Shown here piece after piece: positions 14,744 to 22,597 of a DNA stretch of 40,386 nt. The notes beneath the pieces were generated by a model. It searched no databases and was not told the DNA's origin. It saw only the letters and a program-made list of their open reading frames with translations. The position numbers and the translations under genes are program-made. The stretch covers positions 1-40,386 of the forward strand of contig JAQXMC010000039.1 in NCBI GenBank assembly GCA_029012445.1, written 5' to 3'. The DNA comes from Oscillospiraceae bacterium. Lineage in GTDB: Bacteria > Bacillota > Clostridia > Oscillospirales > Acutalibacteraceae. Positions within the stretch are counted from its first letter, which is position 1, and every line of letters starts with the position of its first letter.

Positions 14744-15869
14744 TTTTATTGATAGAATTTATGAGTTTTTTTATCTCATTTTTTCGATTAAAAACGCCCA
14801 CGCTCACCCTGACCGCACCCGTTTCCTCAGTTCCCAGATATTTGTGCGCAAGGTATGAGCAATGATAGCCCGCTCTGACGCAGATTCCGTCGTCATTCAA
14901 ACGGCGCGCGACCTCTTCGCTGTGAAGTCCCTTGATGTTGAAAGCCACTGTCGGAACAGAAAACTTTCGTGAATTATCGGAATAAACCTCTGCCGAATTA
15001 CTATTATACAGATAATTATAAAGATCGTCGCATAAATTCATTTCATATTCGTGAATTTTTTCCAAACCCGTTTCGGACACAAAGTCCACCCCGGCTCCGA
15101 CGCTCATTATACCGGGCAAATTAAGCGTTCCCGATTCGAGTCTGTCCGGAAGAAAATCAGGTTGTGTTATTTTCATCGACTCGCTTCCCGTCCCTCCAAA
15201 GGTCAGGGGCTCGGGAACAATACCCTCGGCAAGCAGTAATGTGCCCGTACCCATTGCGCCGTATAAGCCCTTGTGGCCCGGCAGGCACAACGCCGATATT
15301 CCGTCTTTTTTCATGCTGATGGGTACCGTTCCCGCCGACTGCGCCGCGTCGACAACAAATTTCAGCTTATATAGTCCGGCAAGCCGTCCGATTTCTTCTA
15401 TCGGCAGAAGCGTTCCGGTCACATTTGACGCATGAGTGCAGACGATCATCGCCGTGTTGCTTTTTATCAGCGAACGGAACGAATCGAACGTTTTCCGGGG
15501 ATCTTTCGGATACACCGTCGCTGTGTCATAGGTTATCCTTCCCTCCTGCTTCAGCCTCTCAAGGACTCTGACAACGCTGTTATGCTCAAGGCAGGAGGTT
15601 ATGACATGGTCGCCGCGCTTTGTCATTCCTCTGATCGCAGTGTTGAGCGAATGAGTGCAATTCTGAGTGAAAACAACATTTTCAGGTGACGGACACTCAA
15701 AAAAATCGGCGAGCTTCTGTCTGACAGAAAACACCTTCTGAGCCGCCCGCATAGACATATCATGGCCGCTCCTGCCCGGATTTGCACTTGTCAGCATTGC
15801 GTTGTTCGCTTCTAAAATGACCTGCTGCGGCTTCGGGCTTGTCGTTGCGGCGTTATCAAGATAGATCAT
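14721..15869 (-). CDS. Cysteine desulfurase family protein (class V aminotransferase)
   Basis: 382 aa PLP enzyme. It opens IYLDNAATTSPKPQ, the N-terminal hallmark of NifS/SufS-like desulfurases. The PLP lysine is K200 in PGHKG, and the sulfur-accepting cysteine is C337 in AGYHCSY, within a conserved RAG-x-HC context. It releases sulfur (or selenium) from cysteine (or selenocysteine). The ATG overlaps the stop of the DUF3343 gene, so the small protein may receive the sulfur. It is close to the EF_2568-type subfamily rather than IscS. Confidence 0.92.
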   Translation of the reverse strand: MIYLDNAATTSPKPQQVILEANNAMLTSANPGRSGHDMSMRAAQKVFSVRQKLADFFECPSPENVVFTQNCTHSLNTAIRGMTKRGDHVITSCLEHNSVVRVLERLKQEGRITYDTATVYPKDPRKTFDSFRSLIKSNTAMIVCTHASNVTGTLLPIEEIGRLAGLYKLKFVVDAAQSAGTVPISMKKDGISALCLPGHKGLYGAMGTGTLLLAEGIVPEPLTFGGTGSESMKITQPDFLPDRLESGTLNLPGIMSVGAGVDFVSETGLEKIHEYEMNLCDDLYNYLYNSNSAEVYSDNSRKFSVPTVAFNIKGLHSEEVARRLNDDGICVRAGYHCSYLAHKYLGTEETGAVRVSVGVFNRKNEIKKLINSINKIEKQRFI

Positions 15870-16093
15870 CGCATAGGCCCCCTCTCAAGCCCGAGATTTT
15901 TGATGTTTTCATTCGTTATTATTCTGTAAGCGGCCTGGCCGTCGCCGTCGATAAACAGCGCATAGTTGCAGCCCTGCCTGCGGTTTGGATTTGTATTTTT
16001 TCCGACTCTTGAACGAACTCCGTTTCTGCGCAGTACCTCCTGCGCCATCTGAGCATAGGTTACAGAGCCGAACTTAATATAATAATTATTCAA
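15866..16093 (-). CDS. DUF3343 protein, putative S/Se carrier
   Basis: 75 aa, starting with TTG at 16093 (MNNYYIKFGSVTYAQMAQ). GAGGT lies 7 nt before this TTG, while a GTG at 16102 would overlap the ribosome site. One conserved cysteine, Cys42 in RRQGCNYALF, is the likely sulfur-carrying residue. DUF3343 proteins commonly sit beside desulfurases or selenium genes. The stop overlaps the desulfurase ATG by 4 nt. Confidence 0.85.
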   Translation of the reverse strand: MNNYYIKFGSVTYAQMAQEVLRRNGVRSRVGKNTNPNRRQGCNYALFIDGDGQAAYRIITNENIKNLGLERGPMR

Positions 16094-16102
16094 ATTAAGC
16101 AC

Positions 16103-16148
16103 CTCACAATCATATTATATGATATGACGGGCCGCCGCTGATTGTGAG
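16103..16148 (-). promoter_or_regulatory. Inverted repeat around the DUF3343 promoter, candidate operator
   Basis: CTCACAATCA (16103-16112) and TGATTGTGAG (16139-16148) are perfect 10-bp complements separated by 26 nt. A TATAAT -10 (16119-16114 on the minus strand) lies between the arms, and one arm overlaps the GAGG ribosome site. There is no good -35. It looks like an operator, or an RNA hairpin if transcription begins further upstream. Confidence 0.5.
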
Positions 16149-16181
16149 CTTGCTATGATGTTTGACGCTGAACGGTAACAT

Positions 16182-16212
16182 AAAAAAGCACCCCCGGGAA
16201 ATTTCCCGGGGG
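16182..16212 (-). terminator. Terminator of the opp operon
   Basis: A perfect 22-nt palindrome (16191-16212, arms CCCCCGGGAAA/TTTCCCGGGGG) followed on the minus strand by TGC and six T. Confidence 0.92.
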
Positions 16213-16244
16213 CAAAGCCATTTTAGTTTTTTAAGTTACAGACC

Positions 16245-18119
16245 TTATTTAAGTGTGCAATACATAAAGTACTTGTAACCGAGCGGGTTGGAGAAGAAGC
16301 CGTCTACAGACTTGCTGAGCATGAAGAGGTCAGTGTAGAAGTAGAGAGGCGTGATACAACCCGTGCTCATAAGCATATCTTCAGCAAGATGCATGAGCTT
16401 GTAACGAACTTCGTTATCCTCACAGGTCTTGATCGTCTTGATAAGAACGTCATAGGTCTCTGCCCATGTGCCGCCCGTTACCTTCGTGTCATAGCCGTAA
16501 GGTGTGAGGTCAAGGTCATATAACTTGAGGTTCTTGTTAGCGCCCTTGCCAAACTGAACGTCGTTGTTGCCTGAATCGGTGATCCACATATCAAGGAAGC
16601 TGATAGGATCGTTGTAGTCAGCAAGCCAGCCGTTACGAGCGGCAGCGTAGTCGCCTGCCTTACGGGTGTTAAGGAATGTGTTCCACTCCTGGTTCTCGAG
16701 CTGAAGCGTAATGCCGTAATTAGCAAGTGCGCCCTGAATGTACTCGGCGACAGCCTTGTGGCCTTCGTTGGTGTTATAGAGGTAAGTAAGCTCCGGAACA
16801 TCCGTGAACTTCTTGGTTGCCTCGTCATAGGTGTAGTACTTCTTGAGAATCTCAACAGCCTTGTTGCAGTTAGCTTCAAAGGACTCTGCCGAAACATCAA
16901 AGTAACCGACATAACCGTTCTTTGCTTTGTCGCCGGCGGTCTCATAGAACTGAGTTCCGTCGGGGTTGGTCATACCCATAGCAACGAATGAAGAAGCGGG
17001 AACCTGACCGCCCTGAGCGACCTTCTCAACGATATAGTTACGGTCTAAGAGCAGGCTCATAGCATTTCTGATCTCAGCCTGTGCCTTCTCAGCCTCTTCG
17101 CCTGTGAGCTTAGATGACTTGGGAAGAAGATTCTGGTTGATGTTCCATGATACATAATAAGTACCGATCTGGCCTTCTACAAAGAACTCGTCGGGATAAT
17201 CCTTCTTGAGTGTTTCGATCTCGTTGGTCGGAACATCGTCGATGAGCTGCCAGTCACCGTTCTTGAAGTTGGTGAGCATGTTGTTAGCATCGTCCGAAAG
17301 ATAGAAGTTGATGGTATCCATCGTGATGCTGTCGGCGTCAATAAAGTTGGGGTTCTTCTTAAGAGTGATAACGCTCTTGTGAGTCCAGCTGTCGATCGTG
17401 TAAGGTCCGTTGCAGACATATGTGTCAGCCTCGGTTGCCCATGCTTCGTTAGAAACTACATCCTCACGAACGGGGAAGTAGCACGGGAATGCGAGAAGCT
17501 CGTTCCAGTATGAAGCATCGGTTGCAAGAGTAACTTCGATTGTCTTGTCGTCAACTGCCTTGACATCAAGCTTTGCGTCGGGGTTAGCCGGCTCAACAAC
17601 TTCTTCGCCGTCCTCGTTAAGAACGGGCTGACCGTTGTCATCGACCTTAACCTTGGTCTCTGAAACCTTGTCGTAGCCTGAAACAACCTCGAACATATAG
17701 CCGTAGTCAGCTGCGAGTTCTGCAGAAGCTGCACGGTTCCATGCGAATACGAAATCGTTGGCCGTAACATCCTTGCCATCCGACCACTTGAGGCCGTCTT
17801 TAAGGGTATAGGTATATGTTACGGTACCGTCAGCATTCTTGACACCCTTGGTAAGCTCTTTGGCTGCGTCAGCAACGATAGAAAGCTTGCCTGTGCTGTC
17901 TTTTTCCCACTTTGCAAGGCCCTGGAAAAGATGAACGCAAAGTGTAGCGCCGTCAACTGCTGAGTTGAGCGCCGGATCGATCGTATCAGGCTCGGAAGCG
18001 ATACAAACATTGAGAGACGCCGCCTTACTGTCACCTGAGGGGTTCTTCTCACCGCCGCCACAAGCAGCAAGGCTGAATACCATAACAGCAGCAAGAAGGA
18101 TTGCTAAAAATTTTTTCAT
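16245..18119 (-). CDS. oppA: Oligopeptide ABC transporter substrate-binding lipoprotein
   Basis: 624 aa. A lipoprotein signal ends in the lipobox SLAAC with the lipidated Cys20. The rest is a family-5 solute-binding protein: LNVCIASEPDTIDPALN opens it, and GLKWSDGKDVTANDFVFAWNRA is the classic OppA/DppA signature. It binds peptides outside the membrane and delivers them to OppBC. It is the last gene of the operon, 84 nt after oppF with its own ribosome site, a spacing that allows higher expression of the binding protein. Confidence 0.95.
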   Translation of the reverse strand: MKKFLAILLAAVMVFSLAACGGGEKNPSGDSKAASLNVCIASEPDTIDPALNSAVDGATLCVHLFQGLAKWEKDSTGKLSIVADAAKELTKGVKNADGTVTYTYTLKDGLKWSDGKDVTANDFVFAWNRAASAELAADYGYMFEVVSGYDKVSETKVKVDDNGQPVLNEDGEEVVEPANPDAKLDVKAVDDKTIEVTLATDASYWNELLAFPCYFPVREDVVSNEAWATEADTYVCNGPYTIDSWTHKSVITLKKNPNFIDADSITMDTINFYLSDDANNMLTNFKNGDWQLIDDVPTNEIETLKKDYPDEFFVEGQIGTYYVSWNINQNLLPKSSKLTGEEAEKAQAEIRNAMSLLLDRNYIVEKVAQGGQVPASSFVAMGMTNPDGTQFYETAGDKAKNGYVGYFDVSAESFEANCNKAVEILKKYYTYDEATKKFTDVPELTYLYNTNEGHKAVAEYIQGALANYGITLQLENQEWNTFLNTRKAGDYAAARNGWLADYNDPISFLDMWITDSGNNDVQFGKGANKNLKLYDLDLTPYGYDTKVTGGTWAETYDVLIKTIKTCEDNEVRYKLMHLAEDMLMSTGCITPLYFYTDLFMLSKSVDGFFSNPLGYKYFMYCTLK

Positions 18120-18203
18120 GGCTTTTCTTTCCTTTCAAAAATATTTTCAAAAATTGCTCGCATGAAACATTGCACGATCCCACACGGCAAATAATGAATA
18201 AAG

Positions 18204-19193
18204 TTAATTGATTTCGCCGACTCTGTGGCAGGCGACGAAATGACCTGTCGAAACCTCTTTGAATTCCGGCATTGTTTCCGCGCACTTATCCGTTGCATAA
18301 GGGCATCTGGTCCTGAACGGACAGCCCGACGGAGCATTGAGCGGACTCGGAATATCGCCAGAAAGCGTTATTCTCTTGTTGGCTCTGGCTACTTTCGGAT
18401 CAGGCATCGGAACTGCGGACATGAGCGCCTTTGAATAAGGGTGAAGAGGATGTTCATAAATCTCCGCCGCATCGGCAAGCTCGACCATTTTGCCGAGATA
18501 CATGACAGCTATGCGGTCGCTGATGTGTCTGACGACAAGAATATCGTGGGCGATGAACAGATATGTCAGTCCGAGAGTATCCTGAAGCTCATCGAACATA
18601 TTGATGACCTGAGCCTGAATTGAAACATCAAGCGCCGAAACCGGCTCGTCGCAGACAATGAACGATGGATTTACCGCCAGAGCGCGGGCAATACCGATAC
18701 GCTGTCTCTGACCGCCGGAAAATTCATGGGCGTATCTTGAAGCGTGTTCACTGTTGAGTCCGACGCAGTTCATCAGCTCAAGTATTCTCTCTTCACGCTC
18801 TTTCTTGTTTGAATAGAGCTTGTGAACATCAAGAGGCTCGCCGATAATATCCGAAACCGTCATTCTGGGATTCAGAGACGAATAAGGATCCTGGAAAACC
18901 ATTGTGGCTTCCTTTCTGAACTCCCTGATATCCGCTTTGCTCTCTATCTTTTTGCCTTTATAATATATTTCGCCGCCCGTCGGCTCATAAAGCCGGAGAA
19001 TAGTTCGGCCGACGGTGGTTTTTCCGCAGCCGGATTCGCCGACGAGACCGAGCGTCTCGCCCTTCTTGATATCGAATGAAACGCCGTCAACTGCCTTTAA
19101 GGGCTTTGATTTGAAAAGGCCCATGTTTATATTGAAATATTCTTTGAGATCCTTGACTTGGACAAGCGGGGTGTTATTCGTATTTTCACTCAT
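18204..19193 (-). CDS. oppF: Oligopeptide ABC transporter ATP-binding protein OppF
   Basis: 329 aa. Walker A GESGCGKT, signature [15 protein letters not shown], Walker [11 protein letters not shown]. The C-terminal [14 protein letters not shown] segment is the cysteine-rich tail of the Opp/Dpp ATPases that can hold an iron-sulfur cluster. It starts 5 nt after the oppD stop and pairs with OppD to drive peptide import. Confidence 0.95.
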   Translation of the reverse strand: MSENTNNTPLVQVKDLKEYFNINMGLFKSKPLKAVDGVSFDIKKGETLGLVGESGCGKTTVGRTILRLYEPTGGEIYYKGKKIESKADIREFRKEATMVFQDPYSSLNPRMTVSDIIGEPLDVHKLYSNKKEREERILELMNCVGLNSEHASRYAHEFSGGQRQRIGIARALAVNPSFIVCDEPVSALDVSIQAQVINMFDELQDTLGLTYLFIAHDILVVRHISDRIAVMYLGKMVELADAAEIYEHPLHPYSKALMSAVPMPDPKVARANKRITLSGDIPSPLNAPSGCPFRTRCPYATDKCAETMPEFKEVSTGHFVACHRVGEIN

Positions 19194-19198
19194 CGCGT

Positions 19199-20224
19199 TT
19201 AACCCCTTTCTTCTGAAACGGCGGCTTCCGCCCTGCCGTTATCGCGTTCTTCTTCAAGCTGCTTTTTGACATTCATCCAGCAGGTGGTGAAGTGTGTGTC
19301 GCTCAGCTGCATTCTCTCCGCTCTTTGATGAATACATATTTTCATAGCTGAGTCGCACCTCGGCGCGAACGGACAGCCTTCGGGCATATTGAGAAGATCT
19401 ATCGGCGTTCCGGTGATCGGGTGAAGCTTTGTTCCCGCCGTCGTGGTGGTGGGAATTGAGCGCATAAGCCCCTTTGTGTATTCGTGGCAGGGATCATAGA
19501 ATATCTCGTCTGCAGTTCCCTGTTCGCAGATAGAGCCGGCGTACATAACGATGACTTCGTCGCACATCTGAGCCACAACGCCCAGGTCATGCGTTATCAT
19601 TATGATAGCCATTCCGAGTTCTTTCTGAAGCGACGCCATAAGCTCGAGTATCTGAGCCTGGATAGTAACATCAAGCGCCGTTGTCGGCTCGTCGGCAATA
19701 AGAATATCCGGCTCGCAGGCAAGCGCCATAGCTATCATAACACGCTGGCGCATACCGCCCGAAAACTCGAACGGATATTGCTTCATTCTCTTTTCGGGCT
19801 CGTTGACATTGACAAGCTTCAGCATCTCGACAGCTCTGTCATAAGCCTGTTTCTTGTTTCTGTCGGTATGAAGCACGATCGCTTCTATGAGCTGGTGACC
19901 GATGGTGTAGGTCGGATTCAGCGATGTCATGGGATCCTGAAAAATTATCGAGATCTTGTTGCCTCTGATATTTTTCATGACCTTCTCGCCTGCCCCGACA
20001 AGCTCCTGCCCGTCGAGCTTTATCGAGCCTGACACGATCTTACCCGTGCCTGAAAGTATTTGCATTATTGAATAAGCGGTGACCGACTTGCCCGAGCCGG
20101 ATTCGCCGACTATTCCCAAAACCTTGCCTCTGTCTAAGTTGAACGAAACGCCGTTGACGGCTTTGACCTCGCCGGCGTCGGTGAAAAATGAGGTATGAAG
20201 ATCTTTGACTTCCAAAAGTGACAT
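19199..20224 (-). CDS. oppD: Oligopeptide ABC transporter ATP-binding protein OppD
   Basis: 341 aa. Walker A GESGSGKS, signature [16 protein letters not shown], Walker [11 protein letters not shown], and a C-terminal cysteine-containing tail ([14 protein letters not shown]). It lies 13 nt after oppC. Confidence 0.95.
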   Translation of the reverse strand: MSLLEVKDLHTSFFTDAGEVKAVNGVSFNLDRGKVLGIVGESGSGKSVTAYSIMQILSGTGKIVSGSIKLDGQELVGAGEKVMKNIRGNKISIIFQDPMTSLNPTYTIGHQLIEAIVLHTDRNKKQAYDRAVEMLKLVNVNEPEKRMKQYPFEFSGGMRQRVMIAMALACEPDILIADEPTTALDVTIQAQILELMASLQKELGMAIIMITHDLGVVAQMCDEVIVMYAGSICEQGTADEIFYDPCHEYTKGLMRSIPTTTTAGTKLHPITGTPIDLLNMPEGCPFAPRCDSAMKICIHQRAERMQLSDTHFTTCWMNVKKQLEEERDNGRAEAAVSEERG

Positions 20225-20237
20225 TTAATATTCCTCC

Positions 20238-21296
20238 TTATGCGTTCAGCTTAGGATCAAATGCGTCACGAAGTCCGTCGCCGAAAAGATTCAGAGACAG
20301 AACTATCAGCGAAATAACGATAGCGGGAATAACCAGTCTGTAAGGATAGGAATTGATACCGTTAAGCGCGTCGGAAGCAAGTGAACCCAGTGAGGGCATC
20401 GGAGCGTTAACGCCGAGACCTAAGAACGAAAGATAGCTTTCTGTGAAAATTGCGTTCGGGATCTGAAGAGCCGTTGAAATAATGACAACGCTTATGCAGT
20501 TAGGCATAAGATGCTTTCTGATTATCCAGCCGCCCTTTGCGCCCGTTGCCTGAGCCGCAAGAACATATTCCTGCTCGCGCAGTGAAAGAATCTGACCTCT
20601 GATAAGTCTGGCCATTGATACCCAATATAATAGTGCGAAAACAATGAACAAGCTGATGATATTGCTGCCGATTCTGGCCAGCACGGTTCCTTCTATGATC
20701 GGGTTAAGCGTCTGCTTCATGACAGAAGCTAAAAGAATAACCATAAGCATATCGGGAAGAGAATAGATTATATCGACAAATCTCATTATCCACAAATCGA
20801 CTTTGCCACCGAAATAGCCCGCAACAGAGCCGATAAGCATACCTATAATCAGGACTATTATGCTGGCAAAAAATCCGACGGCAAGAGAGATTCTCGTTCC
20901 GTAGACAACTCTGATGAAGTAGTCACGGCCGGCCTGGTCGGTGCCGAAAATGTGGGGAAATATTTTTTCGCCGTTGTTTATTCTTTCCTGCTCGGTCTCA
21001 CCGTATTGAAACGGAGCCAGATTGGCGTATGAAGCGTCAACGGGTTTTCCCGGAGAGATGCCGAGCTGGGTGCCGTAATCATAAGGCCAGAACAGCGGTA
21101 TAAATATTGATGAAAGCGTTATGACAACGATGACAATAAGGCTGATCGCCGCAATCTTATTTTTAAACAGACGCTTGACGCCGTCCTTGAAGAAGGTCGA
21201 TGACGGACGCATCTGAACCATATATGCTTTTTCTTCTTCCGTAGCGGGAATGAACTGATCAAGATCCACATGCATACTGAAAGGCATTTTTTTCAT
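20238..21296 (-). CDS. oppC: Oligopeptide ABC transporter permease OppC
   Basis: 352 aa. A cytoplasmic N-terminal extension of about 45 residues and the first helix (AAISLIVIVVITLSSIFIP) precede an extracellular loop with FGTDQAGRDYFIRVVYGTR, the signature of OppC/DppC. The EAA-type loop is AAQATGAKGGWIIRKHLMPN. It forms the membrane channel with OppB. Confidence 0.95.
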   Translation of the reverse strand: MKKMPFSMHVDLDQFIPATEEEKAYMVQMRPSSTFFKDGVKRLFKNKIAAISLIVIVVITLSSIFIPLFWPYDYGTQLGISPGKPVDASYANLAPFQYGETEQERINNGEKIFPHIFGTDQAGRDYFIRVVYGTRISLAVGFFASIIVLIIGMLIGSVAGYFGGKVDLWIMRFVDIIYSLPDMLMVILLASVMKQTLNPIIEGTVLARIGSNIISLFIVFALLYWVSMARLIRGQILSLREQEYVLAAQATGAKGGWIIRKHLMPNCISVVIISTALQIPNAIFTESYLSFLGLGVNAPMPSLGSLASDALNGINSYPYRLVIPAIVISLIVLSLNLFGDGLRDAFDPKLNA

Positions 21297-21315
21297 TTTT
21301 TTAACCTCCTCCGCT

Positions 21316-22245
21316 TTATTCCAGATTTATTCTCGGGTCGATAACCTTATAAAGTATATCGCCCACGAGGTTCATCACAACTATCAGAGTCGCAAGAACT
21401 ATCGTTGTACCCATGATAAGCGGATAATCTCTGCCCGTTATACTCGTGACGAAATCTCTGCCGATACCCGGTACGGCAAATATCTGCTCAACGACAAGAG
21501 AGCCTGTTACAATATAAGCGAGCATAGGGCCGAAATATGTTATGACCGGAATAAGGGAGTTTTTGAGCGCATGACGGAAAATGATATTCTTGCCCGACAC
21601 GCCCTTGGCTTTTGCCGTGCGGATATAGTCCTGACCGAGAACATCAAGCATAGACGACCTCGTCAGTCGTGTGATATAGGCCATGGGATAAAGCGCAAGA
21701 GTTATGACAGGCAATATCAGTCCCTTTGTTGTCGAGCCGTTAGCCGGAAGGATATGGAACTTTATCGCAAAAATTATCAACAGCAGCGAGCCCATTATGA
21801 ACGACGGCATTGAAACAAATGCAGTCGTGATGACCATAATAACTCTGTCGATGATCTTGTTTCTTCTCAAAGCCGCAACAGCACCGAGAACAACGCCGGT
21901 GATGAGGGCGGTGAACGCCGCAATCAAGCCGAGCTTGACCGAAACCTTTAAACCGTCCAGAATTATCGTTGTGACCTGGCGGCCTCTCTGTTTGAGAGAC
22001 GGGCCGAAATCAAACTTGGTTACTATATCCTTCAGATAAGTGAGATACTGCTGAAACAGCGGCTTATCAAGTCCGTATTTAGCTTCAAGAGCAGCCTTCG
22101 CCGCACCGGATATGGCTTTTTCACTCATAAACGGTCCGCCCGGTACTGCGTGCATGACAAAGAATGTGATAGTGATAACAACCCAAACGGTCAGCACTGC
22201 AAGAGCGATACGCTTGAGTATGTAGCCTAAAGTTTTAGAATCCAT
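21316..22245 (-). CDS. oppB: Oligopeptide ABC transporter permease OppB
   Basis: 309 aa, six membrane helices. The N-terminal ILKRIALAVLTVWVVITITFF segment and the EAA loop TAKAKGVSGKNIIFRHALKN are typical of OppB/DppB. It is the first gene of oppBCDFA and follows a consensus promoter. Confidence 0.95.
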   Translation of the reverse strand: MDSKTLGYILKRIALAVLTVWVVITITFFVMHAVPGGPFMSEKAISGAAKAALEAKYGLDKPLFQQYLTYLKDIVTKFDFGPSLKQRGRQVTTIILDGLKVSVKLGLIAAFTALITGVVLGAVAALRRNKIIDRVIMVITTAFVSMPSFIMGSLLLIIFAIKFHILPANGSTTKGLILPVITLALYPMAYITRLTRSSMLDVLGQDYIRTAKAKGVSGKNIIFRHALKNSLIPVITYFGPMLAYIVTGSLVVEQIFAVPGIGRDFVTSITGRDYPLIMGTTIVLATLIVVMNLVGDILYKVIDPRINLE

Positions 22246-22309
22246 AGTCCTTCAAACACCTCAAATAATAATATTCGTCTAATTATAAAAACTAATAATA
22301 CTTCGCAAT

Positions 22310-22338
22310 ATTATACAATAGAGTTCATTAAATTGCAA
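22310..22338 (-). promoter_or_regulatory. Promoter of the opp operon
   Basis: TTGCAA (22338-22333), 17 nt, TATAAT (22315-22310) on the minus strand, about 65 nt before oppB. Confidence 0.82.
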
Positions 22339-22418
22339 CCTTTTGAGAAATTTTTTATAAAATACTGATTAGTTTTGTGAAATATGCAGTATATAAATTG
22401 TTATTTTTATGTCATTTG

Positions 22419-22435
22419 GTATAGAAATTCTATAC
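22419..22435. promoter_or_regulatory. Palindrome upstream of the opp promoter
   Basis: GTATAGAAATTCTATAC has 7-bp perfect arms and lies about 80 nt upstream of the opp -35, in an AT-rich 350-nt gap between glgP and oppB. It is symmetric and has no T-run, so a protein-binding site is more likely than a terminator. The regulator is unknown. Confidence 0.4.
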
Positions 22436-22486
22436 TGATGCCAAATTTTTTATATTGGGGTTTAACTATTAAATTTTATTAACAAA

Positions 22487-22557
22487 CAAAAGGGAGAAGA
22501 CCTTAACGCTGCCCGCCGTTTTTCACATCAGCGCCGGACAGCGTTTTTTCTTCTCCC
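22487..22557 (-). terminator. Terminator of glgP
   Basis: Outer arms GGGAGAAGA (22492-22500) and TCTTCTCCC (22549-22557) enclose a second GC-rich stem (AACGCTG/CAGCGTT). On the minus strand TTTTGTTTG follows. Confidence 0.85.
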
Positions 22558-22597
22558 GGTTATATTCGTTCGGTGAATATCCGTTTTGATTTCTGCT

